From contig NZ_NFLI01000008.1 of the NCBI RefSeq assembly GCF_002160825.1, positions 62,001 to 126,000 of the forward strand: DNA of 64,000 nt, given 5' to 3'. Below, in pieces: positions 20,016-27,917 of the stretch. Every line of letters starts with the position of its first letter. Positions within the stretch are counted from its first letter, which is position 1. This stretch comes from Lachnoclostridium sp. An131. GTDB lineage: Bacteria; Bacillota; Clostridia; Lachnospirales; Lachnospiraceae. Under the pieces are notes generated by a model. That model was not told the origin of the DNA. It searched no databases and saw only the letters and a list, made by a program, of their open reading frames with translations. Made by a program: the position numbers and the translations under genes.

Positions 20016-20857
20016 TATATCACCTCCGTCTTATGGCGCGTCACATGACAATTGATATTTACCGCGCAAGGCATACCTGCAATATGAGTCGGAAGAGTCT
20101 CGATATTCAGGGCCAGAGCCGTCGTCCGTCCGCCAAAGCCCTGGGGGCCGATTCCAAGCTGGTTGATCTTCTCCAGCATCTCCTCCTCCAGCGCTGCGTA
20201 ATAAGGATCCGGATTTCTCACTTCCGTATTGCGCATCAGAGCCTTCTTTGCGAGCAGCGCGCATTTGTCAAAGGTTCCGCCGATTCCTACGCCGACTACC
20301 ATGGGCGGACATGGATTCGGACCGGCATTCTCCACTGTCTCCAGAATAAAATCCTTGATTCCCTCAATCCCGGCAGAGGGCTTGAACATCCGGATCGCAC
20401 TCATGTTCTCGCTTCCAAAGCCCTTCGGGCCTACCGTTACCTTGATCTGCTCGCCGGGCACGATCTCCGTGTAAAGCATAGCCGGTGTATTGTCCCCTGT
20501 GTTTCCCCGGCGCACCGGATCGCGCACGACAGATTTCCGGAGATATCCCTTATCATAGCCGCGGCGTACTCCTTCATCCACAGCCTCCGTCAAATCTCCG
20601 CCTGTGATATGTACATCCTGACCAATCTCCAGAAAGACACAGGCCATGCCCGTATCCTGGCAGATCGGCACCTTCTCTTCTCCCGCGATCTCAAAATTTG
20701 TGATAATCTGATCAAGAACCCCCTGGGCGATCCCCCAGTCCTCGCATGCACGGCAGCGGTGGATTGCATTTTTGATATCCTCCGGCAGCTGCTCATTCGC
20801 CTCAATGCACAGACGCTCTATCACGTCTGTAATCTGCTGTGCCTGTATTTCCCGCAT
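20015..20857 (-). CDS. Class I fumarate hydratase, alpha (N-terminal) subunit
   Basis: This is the iron-sulfur subunit of the two-subunit class I fumarase. Cysteines expected to hold the catalytic [4Fe-4S] cluster appear in VPICQDTGMA, NPCPPMVVG and FDKCALLAKKAL. The RRGNTGDNTPAMLYTE and GFGSENMS segments are typical of the family. At 280 residues the length is normal. It lies between the AAE transporter (upstream, across a palindromic element) and the beta subunit. Confidence 0.92.
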   Translation of the reverse strand: MREIQAQQITDVIERLCIEANEQLPEDIKNAIHRCRACEDWGIAQGVLDQIITNFEIAGEEKVPICQDTGMACVFLEIGQDVHITGGDLTEAVDEGVRRGYDKGYLRKSVVRDPVRRGNTGDNTPAMLYTEIVPGEQIKVTVGPKGFGSENMSAIRMFKPSAGIEGIKDFILETVENAGPNPCPPMVVGVGIGGTFDKCALLAKKALMRNTEVRNPDPYYAALEEEMLEKINQLGIGPQGFGGRTTALALNIETLPTHIAGMPCAVNINCHVTRHKTEVI

Positions 20858-20931
20858 AGCTTCTCACCTCCATCAATATAAAACCTGTTTCTTATTTTAT
20901 CATATTTTCTGTTCCTGTGCATTCTCTTTTC

Positions 20932-21069
20932 GCATTAAGCCACGCGCAGCTCGACTCCGCTTTGCTCCGTCTCGCTCTCGGCTTGCGCCGTATTCAGGAA
21001 CAGGCTGATTCCGTCTGGGATGCAAACATCCCATCCGTAATCCCCCTGTTCCTGCGCATGGCTTAATGC
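20932..21069. repeat. Nested palindromic intergenic element inside the fumarate operon
   Basis: In the 220-bp gap between the transporter and fumarase alpha, 20932-20949 and 21052-21069 are an 18-bp inverted repeat with one mismatch (GCATTAAGCCACGCGCAG). Inside it CAGGAACAGG pairs with CCTGTTCCTG, and TGGGATG pairs with CATCCCA. The sequence differs from the other elements here but has the same nested architecture. No U-tract follows, so it looks like an mRNA processing or stability element rather than a terminator. Confidence 0.65.
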
Positions 21070-21078
21070 TACATAATG

Positions 21079-22242
21079 CTACAGGAAGATTCCGATAAAC
21101 TGGCTGGCCAGAACCACCGATACCAGCGCTATGGGATAGGTGGCCGCATAAGCGCTTGCCACATCGTCTGTCTCCGCCACACGGATCAGGGTTCCGAGAG
21201 CCGGCGTACTGGTCATACCTCCGCAGATGGAGCCCAGCGTGTTGAACAGATTCAGGTGCAGCACCTTCACAGCGAAGAAATATCCAATGAACATCGGAAT
21301 CAGCGTCATCAGCGCTCCATAGAGGAACAGAAGAACTCCATGCTCCTTCAAAATCTCCACAAAGCCTGCTCCGGCCTGCGCGCCGGCTCCCAGAAGGAAC
21401 AGTGCAAGCCCGAATTCTCTGAGACACTCCAGCACATGCTTCTCTACCTGTACACTCAGACGTCCAAAGTGACCGAAATGACCCAGGATCAGCCCCGCAA
21501 TCAAAGGCCCGCCGGAGGTTCCCAGCGCAAACACCGCGCCGCCCGGCAGCGGAATCTCGATCTTTGCCAGAATAATTCCAAAGGCAATCGCAAGGGAGAA
21601 CGGGAAGAATCCCATACTGTCCGCGTAAAACAGTTCTTCCTTTTTCGTCTTGTGGTATTCTTCCACCTCCACGCCTGCCGCCGCTTCAAATCTCTCACGC
21701 TCAGCAGCCATATCCACCTTCAAAATCTTTGGCACAAGCTGTACAAAGAGCACCACTCCTACTACTCCAAATGGATATGCGATTCCATAGCCTACGGAAG
21801 CCGCGTCCGATCCTGTAGCTTCCAGAGCCGCCGCCAGCCCCGGCGTACTCGTAAGCGCTCCGGTCATCATTCCCACACTGATATCCGTGGGAATTCCAAA
21901 TATCCGGATAACCGCCACACAGGTCAGCGCCCCTGCGGCAATGACAAGCACTCCCAAAAGAATGTAAGAGCCCGCGTTGCTTTTAAAATTCCGGAAAAAT
22001 TTCGGCCCTGCGATAAACCCCACCGAGGTCACGAAGCAGATCAGTCCCAGCTCCCGCACCAAATCCGGAATCTCCACGCCAAAATGGCCGAAGACCAGAG
22101 CCACCAGCAGGATGCCTGCGGTCCCAAGCTCAAGACCGCAGATTTTAATACTTCCTACCAGATACCCGATGACAGCAATCAAAAACACCATCATCAGCGT
22201 ATTGGAAAATACATTCTCCTGAAACCATTGGATAACCCCCAT
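21079..22242 (-). CDS. AAE-family (AspT/YidE/SucE-like) transporter without RCK domains
   Basis: The protein contains two copies of the AspT/YidE/YbjL duplication domain. The repeat signature GALTSTPGLAAALEA near residues 127-141 is echoed by GGMTSTPALGTLIRVA near 338-353. Many relatives carry TrkA-C/RCK domains between the halves; here only a short hydrophilic linker (about 185-205) is present, giving 387 residues. The family includes the aspartate:alanine exchanger AspT and the Corynebacterium succinate exporter SucE1. Being placed between fumarate reductase and fumarase, it is probably a succinate or C4-dicarboxylate exporter/exchanger (inference). Confidence 0.82.
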   Translation of the reverse strand: MGVIQWFQENVFSNTLMMVFLIAVIGYLVGSIKICGLELGTAGILLVALVFGHFGVEIPDLVRELGLICFVTSVGFIAGPKFFRNFKSNAGSYILLGVLVIAAGALTCVAVIRIFGIPTDISVGMMTGALTSTPGLAAALEATGSDAASVGYGIAYPFGVVGVVLFVQLVPKILKVDMAAERERFEAAAGVEVEEYHKTKKEELFYADSMGFFPFSLAIAFGIILAKIEIPLPGGAVFALGTSGGPLIAGLILGHFGHFGRLSVQVEKHVLECLREFGLALFLLGAGAQAGAGFVEILKEHGVLLFLYGALMTLIPMFIGYFFAVKVLHLNLFNTLGSICGGMTSTPALGTLIRVAETDDVASAYAATYPIALVSVVLASQFIGIFL

Positions 22243-22272
22243 ATGTCATTCCCTCCTGTCCTTCCCAGCTGT

Positions 22273-23877
22273 CTATCTCGGCAAGCCGAACGTATAATCC
22301 GGAAGCAGCATCGGCGATACGCTTCCCGTATGCAGACCGGCCTTTTCAAGCTCATCTGCATATTCCTGAAGATGGTTCAGGTTCATCTTTCCAAGCTCTA
22401 CTTCTTTGCACCTTACCGCTGCAGCCTTTCCGGCATTCCGTCCAAACACAATGATGTCAAGAAGCGAGTTTCCCATCAGGCGGTTTCTTCCGTGGATGCC
22501 TCCCACAGCCTCTCCTGCCACCAGCAGGTTTGGAATCACCTTCGTAAAGCCATCTCCTCCGATCTCCAGTCCGCCATTCTGGTAATGCAGCGTCGGGTAA
22601 ATCAGAATCGGCTGCTTTCTCATATCAATGCCGTAATTCAGGAACATCCGCAGCATGGCGGGAATCCGCTTTTCAATCGTTCCCTCTCCGTGAAGCATCT
22701 CAATGATCGGCGTATCCAGCCAGATGCCCCAGCCTGTCGGAGTCTTAACTCCCTTTCCCCTCTCGGTGCATTCCCGGATGATGGAGGCTGCCGATACGTC
22801 TCTCGTCTCCAGCGGGTGCATGAACGCTTCGCCGTCCACGTTTACCAGCATCGCACCTACCGAGCGCACCTTCTCTGTCACCAGCGCTCCGAAGATCTGC
22901 GCCGGGTACGCCGCTCCGGTAGGATGATACTGAATCGTATCCTGGTAGAGAAGCGGGGCTCCGGCCCGGTATCCCATGACCAGTCCGTCTGCTGTGGCGC
23001 CGTAATGGTTGGAAGTGGGGAAATTCTGATAATGAAGCCGTCCCGCTCCTCCCGTCGCGATGATCACCGTCTTTGCGCGGGCAACCTTATATTCTCCCGT
23101 CTCCATATTCTGCAAAACGGCTCCTGCCACCTGGCCCCTGTCATCCTTGATCAGCTCTACCGCCGCCGTAAAATCCACCACCGGAATCTGACGGTTCCAG
23201 ACCTCATCCCGGAGCACACGCATGATCTCCGCTCCGGAGTAATCCTTGCAGGCGTGCATTCTCTTGCGGGAGGTTCCGCCGCCATGGGTCGTGATCATCC
23301 GCCCATCCTTATCCTTGTCAAACATCACACCCAAATCGTTCAGCCACTGGATGGCGTCCGGAGCCTCCATTACCAGGCGGCGCAGAAGCTCCGGCCTTGC
23401 CGCGAAATGCCCGCCGCCGAAAGCGTCCAGATAATGCTGCTGGGGAGAATCATTTTCCTTATCAGCCGCCTGAATGCCGCCCTCCGCCATCATGGTATTG
23501 GCGTCTCCGATACGCAGCTTGGTCACCATAATCACCCTGGCGCCGGCTGCCTGGGCTTCCAGCGCTGCGGAAGAGCCTGCTCCTCCGCCTCCGATAACAA
23601 GCACATCCGCGTCGTAATCTATGTTATCCAGGTCAATCGGCACATTCAAAATGCGGCTGTTGGAGTGAAGCAGGGTTCCCAGCTCAAAAGGAGCCTTTTC
23701 TCCCTTATTCGGGCCTACCTTGATTTCCTGGAAGCCCTCCGCCCGGTAATCCGGATGGAACTTGCGCAGCAGCTCGTCCTTTTCCTCTGCTGTCATTCTT
23801 CTGGGCTCCACGCCCAGGCGCTGCGCCCTGGTAGCTTCCACCTTTTTAATTGATTCCAGCATTTCCGCTGTATACAT
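22273..23877 (-). CDS. Soluble fumarate reductase-like flavoprotein subunit
   Basis: This belongs to the fumarate reductase/succinate dehydrogenase/aspartate oxidase flavoprotein family. An N-terminal extension of about 88 residues precedes the FAD motif VIGGGGAGSSAA (94-105). The substrate-site segments IQYHPTG, LETRDVSAASIIREC and GRNRLMGNSLLDIIVFGRNAG are present. At the position of the His that binds FAD covalently in E. coli FrdA (SHTVAAEGG) the sequence reads ANTMMAEGG, so Asn127 replaces it and FAD should be non-covalent, as in thiol:fumarate reductase TfrA or aspartate oxidase. There is no membrane anchor gene. It pairs with the iron-sulfur subunit 14 bases upstream. Confidence 0.87.
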   Translation of the reverse strand: MYTAEMLESIKKVEATRAQRLGVEPRRMTAEEKDELLRKFHPDYRAEGFQEIKVGPNKGEKAPFELGTLLHSNSRILNVPIDLDNIDYDADVLVIGGGGAGSSAALEAQAAGARVIMVTKLRIGDANTMMAEGGIQAADKENDSPQQHYLDAFGGGHFAARPELLRRLVMEAPDAIQWLNDLGVMFDKDKDGRMITTHGGGTSRKRMHACKDYSGAEIMRVLRDEVWNRQIPVVDFTAAVELIKDDRGQVAGAVLQNMETGEYKVARAKTVIIATGGAGRLHYQNFPTSNHYGATADGLVMGYRAGAPLLYQDTIQYHPTGAAYPAQIFGALVTEKVRSVGAMLVNVDGEAFMHPLETRDVSAASIIRECTERGKGVKTPTGWGIWLDTPIIEMLHGEGTIEKRIPAMLRMFLNYGIDMRKQPILIYPTLHYQNGGLEIGGDGFTKVIPNLLVAGEAVGGIHGRNRLMGNSLLDIIVFGRNAGKAAAVRCKEVELGKMNLNHLQEYADELEKAGLHTGSVSPMLLPDYTFGLPR

Positions 23878-23891
23878 ATCCGCTTCCCTCC

Positions 23892-24566
23892 TTATTTCTC
23901 AATTTCCCGGTTATTGTACAGTTCCTTCATTTCCGTGATGGGCTTCTCCATAATCTGCTCAATCAGGTCGTCGAAGGCTCCGCTGTGAATTTCCTCCACA
24001 CGCTTCGCCAGATGCTCTGCCTTCGGGGCAATGTATTTTCCCGTCAGCCTTCTGGCCAGAGTGCCTACCATCGGATGAGAGATGCCTGCCGGACAGCGGG
24101 AGGTGCAGATGCCGCAGCCGATGCAGTCGAAGGACTCCTCCGCGCATTTCTCGAAATCACCCCGCTGTGCATACGCAATATACTGCATTACGTTCAGCGA
24201 CTGGGGACATCCCTTTGTACAGGCGTTGCAGCCGATGCAGCTGTAAATTTCCGGGTAAAGATCCATCATCACCCGCTGCTTCGGGCTGACTTCCTCCATG
24301 TCATAATTCCGCTTGTCTGCCGGGAAGAAGGGCAGCGTAGCGATATACATGCCTTCCTGCACCTGGGTCTGACAGGCCAGGCAGGTCTTCAGCTCGTTGT
24401 TTCCCTTGATTCTGTAAATGGTCGCGCAGGCACCGCAGAAGCCGTGGCGGCAGCCGCAGCCCCGGACCAGCCGGTAGCCTGCATATTCCATGGCAGCCAT
24501 GATTGTGAGATCTGCGGGCACGGAATATTTTTTTCCATAAAAATATACGTTTACCATATCCTGCAT
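23892..24566 (-). CDS. Fumarate reductase-like iron-sulfur subunit (2Fe-2S plus two 4Fe-4S)
   Basis: A 224-residue electron-transfer protein. An N-terminal [2Fe-2S] domain has C37, C39, C44, C47 and C62/C65. Two classical [4Fe-4S] motifs follow: C110-x2-C-x2-C-x3-C120 and C148-x2-C-x2-C-x3-C158. This differs from canonical FrdB/SdhB, which carries 2Fe, 4Fe and 3Fe clusters. It also lacks the CCG domains that TfrB of methanogens uses for thiols. It should carry electrons from the Hdr/Flx module to the flavoprotein. It lies 22 bases after flxA. Confidence 0.85.
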   Translation of the reverse strand: MQDMVNVYFYGKKYSVPADLTIMAAMEYAGYRLVRGCGCRHGFCGACATIYRIKGNNELKTCLACQTQVQEGMYIATLPFFPADKRNYDMEEVSPKQRVMMDLYPEIYSCIGCNACTKGCPQSLNVMQYIAYAQRGDFEKCAEESFDCIGCGICTSRCPAGISHPMVGTLARRLTGKYIAPKAEHLAKRVEEIHSGAFDDLIEQIMEKPITEMKELYNNREIEK

Positions 24567-24588
24567 GTTCTATATACCGTTCCTTTCC

Positions 24589-25443
24589 TTAATACTCTGG
24601 TGGCAGTTCGTCTATCTCATCGCAGCGGAACACGGGGCCGTCCTTGCAGACGTATTTGGAACCGATGTTGCAGCGGCCGCATTTGCCGACGCCGCATTTC
24701 ATCCGGAGCTCCAGCGTGGTGTATACCTGGGTTTTGTCAAAGCCCATTTCCGTAAGCGCCGCAAGCACGAACTTAATCATAATAGGCGGTCCGCAGACCA
24801 GCACTGTCTTGTCTGTGGCAAATTCCAGCTCTTTCAGATAGGAAGGAACGAAGCCTACATGGCCGTCCCAGCCCTCCTGCTCCCGGTCGATGGTCAGGTA
24901 CACATCCACACCGGGCGTTTTCGCCCAGACCTCCCGGATTTCTTTCAGCTGAACCAGGTCATCCATGGAACGGGAACCATACAGAATATCTACCGCGCCG
25001 TAGCTGTCCCGCTTGTCAAGCACATAATTGATGACGGAGCGCAGAGGCGCAAGGCCGATTCCTCCAGCGATAAACAGAAGATTCTGACCCTTCAGGGCCG
25101 TCTCCACCGGAAATGAATTGCCGTAAGGTCCGCGCACGGTGATTTCCTCGCCGGCCGTCATATTATGCAGGTAATCCGTCAGGGTTCCGCAGCGCTTGAT
25201 GCTGAACTCCTGGAATTCGGTATTGGTCGGTGAAGAGGTAATGGAAAACATCGCCTCGCCCACGCCGGGCACCGAAACAAAAGCGCACTGTCCGGGCATA
25301 TGCTCAAAGAGCTTCTTTCCATCCCGTCCTACCACGCGGAAGGTCTTTACATCCGGCGTCTCCGTCCGGATATCCGTGATGACGCCAATCATTGGAATCA
25401 GAGTGTCCGGTTTTGTCTTTCCGCCGCAGCTGCATTCACACAT
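24589..25443 (-). CDS. flxA: NAD(P)H-binding FAD subunit (FlxA/AsrB-like)
   Basis: This ferredoxin-NADP reductase-type flavoprotein (284 residues) has an FAD barrel (about 20-110, with SITSSPTN and RGPYGNSFPVE), a nucleotide-binding domain beginning AGGIGLAPLRS, and a C-terminal [2Fe-2S] loop CGVGKCGRCNIGSKYVC. The family includes dihydroorotate dehydrogenase electron-transfer subunits, anaerobic sulfite reductase B and FlxA of FlxABCD-HdrABC complexes. It is the probable entry point for NADH or NADPH electrons. Its ATG shares one base with the flxB stop, so the two are coupled. Confidence 0.88.
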   Translation of the reverse strand: MCECSCGGKTKPDTLIPMIGVITDIRTETPDVKTFRVVGRDGKKLFEHMPGQCAFVSVPGVGEAMFSITSSPTNTEFQEFSIKRCGTLTDYLHNMTAGEEITVRGPYGNSFPVETALKGQNLLFIAGGIGLAPLRSVINYVLDKRDSYGAVDILYGSRSMDDLVQLKEIREVWAKTPGVDVYLTIDREQEGWDGHVGFVPSYLKELEFATDKTVLVCGPPIMIKFVLAALTEMGFDKTQVYTTLELRMKCGVGKCGRCNIGSKYVCKDGPVFRCDEIDELPPEY

Positions 25444-26501
25444 TACGCCTCACCTCCCATTTTCTTAATCACTTTTACGATATTCAGGGATGCGGGACAT
25501 TTGCTGACGCAGCGTCCGCAGCCCACGCAGGAATATAAACCGTCATTGTTGGCCGGATAATAGACCAGCTTGTGCATGAATCTCTGGCGGAACCGCTGCA
25601 TCTGGCTGGTTCGCAGGTTTCCATGGGCCATCATGGTAAAGTCAGAGTACATGCAGGAATCCCAGCAGCGGTAACGCTGTACGCCGTTCTTTCCGCCGTC
25701 GAAATCCCGGATGTCGTAGCACTGGCAGGTGGGGCATACAAAGGTGCAGGTTCCGCAGGCCAGGCAGGGCTTATACAGCTCTTCCCAGAGCGGAGAATCA
25801 AAAAGCTCCATGGTATTTTCCGGTTTGAATCTGGAAAGGTCGAGATGGGAAAGGGGCAGCTTCTCAATGATTTCACGAATGGATGACTGCTCTTTCGCCA
25901 CGGCTTTTTCCGCCTTCTCCGCCGCGTCCGGCGTGGAAGCAGCATCCGCATTTTCCAGAAGCCCGGCCAGAGATACCGTAAGCGCCTCTCCTTTTTCCGT
26001 CAGCGGCTTCCAGTACAGTCCGTCCTCTATGATCCAGGTCTCCACATCAGCTCCCGGCTCTGCCGCGTCAATACCGAAGTTTTTACAGAAGCAGGTTTCT
26101 TCCGGCTCATGGCACGCCAGGGATACGATAGTGCCGTGCTCCCGCCGGGCCGCATAGAAGGTATCCACCGGATCGCTTAAGAAGACTCTGTCCAGCACCT
26201 CGATGGCTTTCACGTCGCAGGCGCGCATGCCAAAGACCACAAACGGCCTGTCGCAGAGCTTCTGCGGATCGATGGAGAGCTTCCCGTCCTCGTTCTTACA
26301 GCGGTAGAGCACCTCGCTCTGGGGAAAGAAGCAGTCCTTGGCAGACTTTACGGTTTTCAGCGTATCGAGATCAAAGCATTCTTCTTCACTCCAGAGCCCG
26401 TAATTGGTCTGATCGGCTTTCCGTAAGGGGAGGAAGAGATCCTGATTTCCGCTTATGGCTGCAAAGAGCTCTGCGAGCCTGCTTTTGTCGATTCTGTACA
26501 T
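25443..26501 (-). CDS. flxB: Dicluster [4Fe-4S] protein (FlxB/AsrA-like)
   Basis: A 352-residue protein related to anaerobic sulfite reductase subunit A and FlxB. The N-terminal domain (YRIDKSRLAELFAAI, CDVKAIEVLDR) is typical of the family. The C-terminal ferredoxin-like motifs are CLACGTCTFVCPTCQCYD and CVGCGRCVSKCP, each able to hold a [4Fe-4S] cluster. The start at 26501 is preferred over one 8 codons earlier because it follows the flxC stop by one base and GGAGG lies 11 bases before it. It probably relays electrons from FlxA toward FlxD/HdrA (inference from Desulfovibrio FlxABCD). Confidence 0.85.
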   Translation of the reverse strand: MYRIDKSRLAELFAAISGNQDLFLPLRKADQTNYGLWSEEECFDLDTLKTVKSAKDCFFPQSEVLYRCKNEDGKLSIDPQKLCDRPFVVFGMRACDVKAIEVLDRVFLSDPVDTFYAARREHGTIVSLACHEPEETCFCKNFGIDAAEPGADVETWIIEDGLYWKPLTEKGEALTVSLAGLLENADAASTPDAAEKAEKAVAKEQSSIREIIEKLPLSHLDLSRFKPENTMELFDSPLWEELYKPCLACGTCTFVCPTCQCYDIRDFDGGKNGVQRYRCWDSCMYSDFTMMAHGNLRTSQMQRFRQRFMHKLVYYPANNDGLYSCVGCGRCVSKCPASLNIVKVIKKMGGEA

Positions 26502-26502
26502 G

Positions 26503-27489
26503 CTATCTTCCGCCTCCTCTCTCACTTACGATCCCCGGCTCCACATCCTCAAAGGTAAAATCCGTCAGAGGAGCCCGGCTTTCCGTATCGGCCCCTGCCT
26601 GATATTCGCCGTAGAATGTATTGATATCCTTGATAAATTTCCGGTTCAGAAGCTGAAGCGGGATGCCTTCCGGACATACCCTGCTGCACTCGCCGCAGTC
26701 TGTACAGCGTCCGGCCACATGATAAGCCCGGATAATATGGAACATCTGCTCCTCAAAGGTATCGGCATTCGCTTTCTGGCTGCTGTCGAACTGATTGCCG
26801 TCAAACACGCATTTCAGGCAGCTGCAGGCCGGACAGACATTCCGGCAGGCATTGCAGCGGATACATTTGGAAAGCTGTTCCTGCCAGAACGCGAAGCGCT
26901 CCTTCGGCGGCATGGCTTCCAGCTCTTCCACCTTCGCAAAGCGGTTTCCGGCAAGTCCTCCCGGTCCCGCCTCTTCGCCTTCCTCTGCGCCAATCAGTTC
27001 GTCAAAGACCACGTGGGTTTTCCCTTTGCAGACCTGGCAGCGCTCCAGAAGGGCGTCCATCAGGGGCATTTCCTTTTCCCCGTAAAGGGTCTTTACTTTC
27101 AGCGTATCTCCCTCAATGGCGGCGTCCTCGATGCCCTTGATTCCGGCGCTTAAGACCTTTTCTGCTTTCAGGGTTCCATGGCAGCCTACGCCAATGATAT
27201 AAGTCTTCTCCCTCTTTACCCGGTGCTCCTTTGTGAGCTGGTTGAAGCTGTAGGTATCGCAGGGTTTTAAAAATACCAGCGTCGTGCCCGGAAGCTTCCC
27301 GGCTGCGATCAGATACTTGCTTAAATTCGCGCCGCAGAAGGGGTTATACACGAAATCTTTCAAATCTTCTTCTTTTTCAAAATAAGCAGGCTCCGGGTCC
27401 CAGCCCATATCGCCCTTTTTCCAGCCGAGCACCCGCGACACGGTTCCGTCAGCCAGAAGCTCTTTTGCTCTTGTGATCAGTTCTTGCAT
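26503..27489 (-). CDS. flxC: [4Fe-4S] dicluster protein (FlxC-like, F420-hydrogenase-beta-like N-terminus)
   Basis: A 328-residue iron-sulfur protein. The N-terminal half resembles the FrhB/F420-dehydrogenase beta family (NPFCGANLSKYL, FLKPCDTYSFNQL, GVGCHGTL, CQVCKGK). The C-terminal half has CIRCNACRNVCPACSCLKC and CTDCGECSRVCPEGIP, two [4Fe-4S] motifs. By position it corresponds to FlxC. It overlaps the FlxD gene by 13 bases. The B/C naming follows order and domains, and could be swapped in other schemes. Confidence 0.82.
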   Translation of the reverse strand: MQELITRAKELLADGTVSRVLGWKKGDMGWDPEPAYFEKEEDLKDFVYNPFCGANLSKYLIAAGKLPGTTLVFLKPCDTYSFNQLTKEHRVKREKTYIIGVGCHGTLKAEKVLSAGIKGIEDAAIEGDTLKVKTLYGEKEMPLMDALLERCQVCKGKTHVVFDELIGAEEGEEAGPGGLAGNRFAKVEELEAMPPKERFAFWQEQLSKCIRCNACRNVCPACSCLKCVFDGNQFDSSQKANADTFEEQMFHIIRAYHVAGRCTDCGECSRVCPEGIPLQLLNRKFIKDINTFYGEYQAGADTESRAPLTDFTFEDVEPGIVSERGGGR

Positions 27490-27917
27490 CGCAGATCCTC
27501 CAGTCTTACGTTTTCTCCGAGCTCGTGAATCTTCGCCACAAACTCATTCATGGTCGTCGAGAACTTGACGCCCTCGGCTGCGGACACCCATTCCACGCGG
27601 GTACGCCCGTGTTCCACACCCAGGTAATCCAGCATAGAGAACAGAAGTGTCATTCTTCTTCTGGTATAATAGTTGCCTGTGGTATAGTGGCAGTCTCCCG
27701 GATGGCAGCCGCACAGGATCACGCCGTCGGCTCCTCTCTGGAAAGCTCTTAAGATAAACATGGGATTCACCCGGCAGGAGCAGGGCACCCGGATAATCTT
27801 CACATCCGCCGGATAGGCAAGGCGGCTGCTGCCGGCCAGGTCCGCTCCGGCGTAGCTGCACCAGTTGCAGCAGAACGCCACGATTTTCGGTCGGAATTCT
27901 GTATTTTCTACCTGCAT
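27477..27917 (-). CDS. flxD: MvhD/FlxD-type [2Fe-2S] electron-transfer protein
   Basis: This 146-residue protein is of the methyl-viologen-reducing hydrogenase delta family, which docks on HdrA and feeds it electrons from a hydrogenase or a Flx unit. Cysteine groups AFCCNWCSYAGAD, RVPCSCRVNP and LCGCHPGDCHY are the family signature for its [2Fe-2S] cluster. It overlaps hdrA by 10 bases and flxC by 13, the tightest packing in the cluster. No hydrogenase gene is present in the window, so the donor is probably FlxABC. Confidence 0.9.
   Translation of the reverse strand: MQVENTEFRPKIVAFCCNWCSYAGADLAGSSRLAYPADVKIIRVPCSCRVNPMFILRAFQRGADGVILCGCHPGDCHYTTGNYYTRRRMTLLFSMLDYLGVEHGRTRVEWVSAAEGVKFSTTMNEFVAKIHELGENVRLEDLRCKN

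Noticed and set aside
20858-20931. A separate promoter for the fumarase genes
   Set aside because: A TAAAAT box is present on the minus strand but no acceptable -35 sequence lies at 16-18 bases, so the claim is too weak to list.
21076-23853. A very long plus-strand open frame opposite the transporter and flavoprotein genes
   Set aside because: It runs antisense to two clearly identified genes, its translation has no recognisable motif and an unnatural composition, and it has no RBS. Such frames are common opposite GC-rich codon-biased genes.
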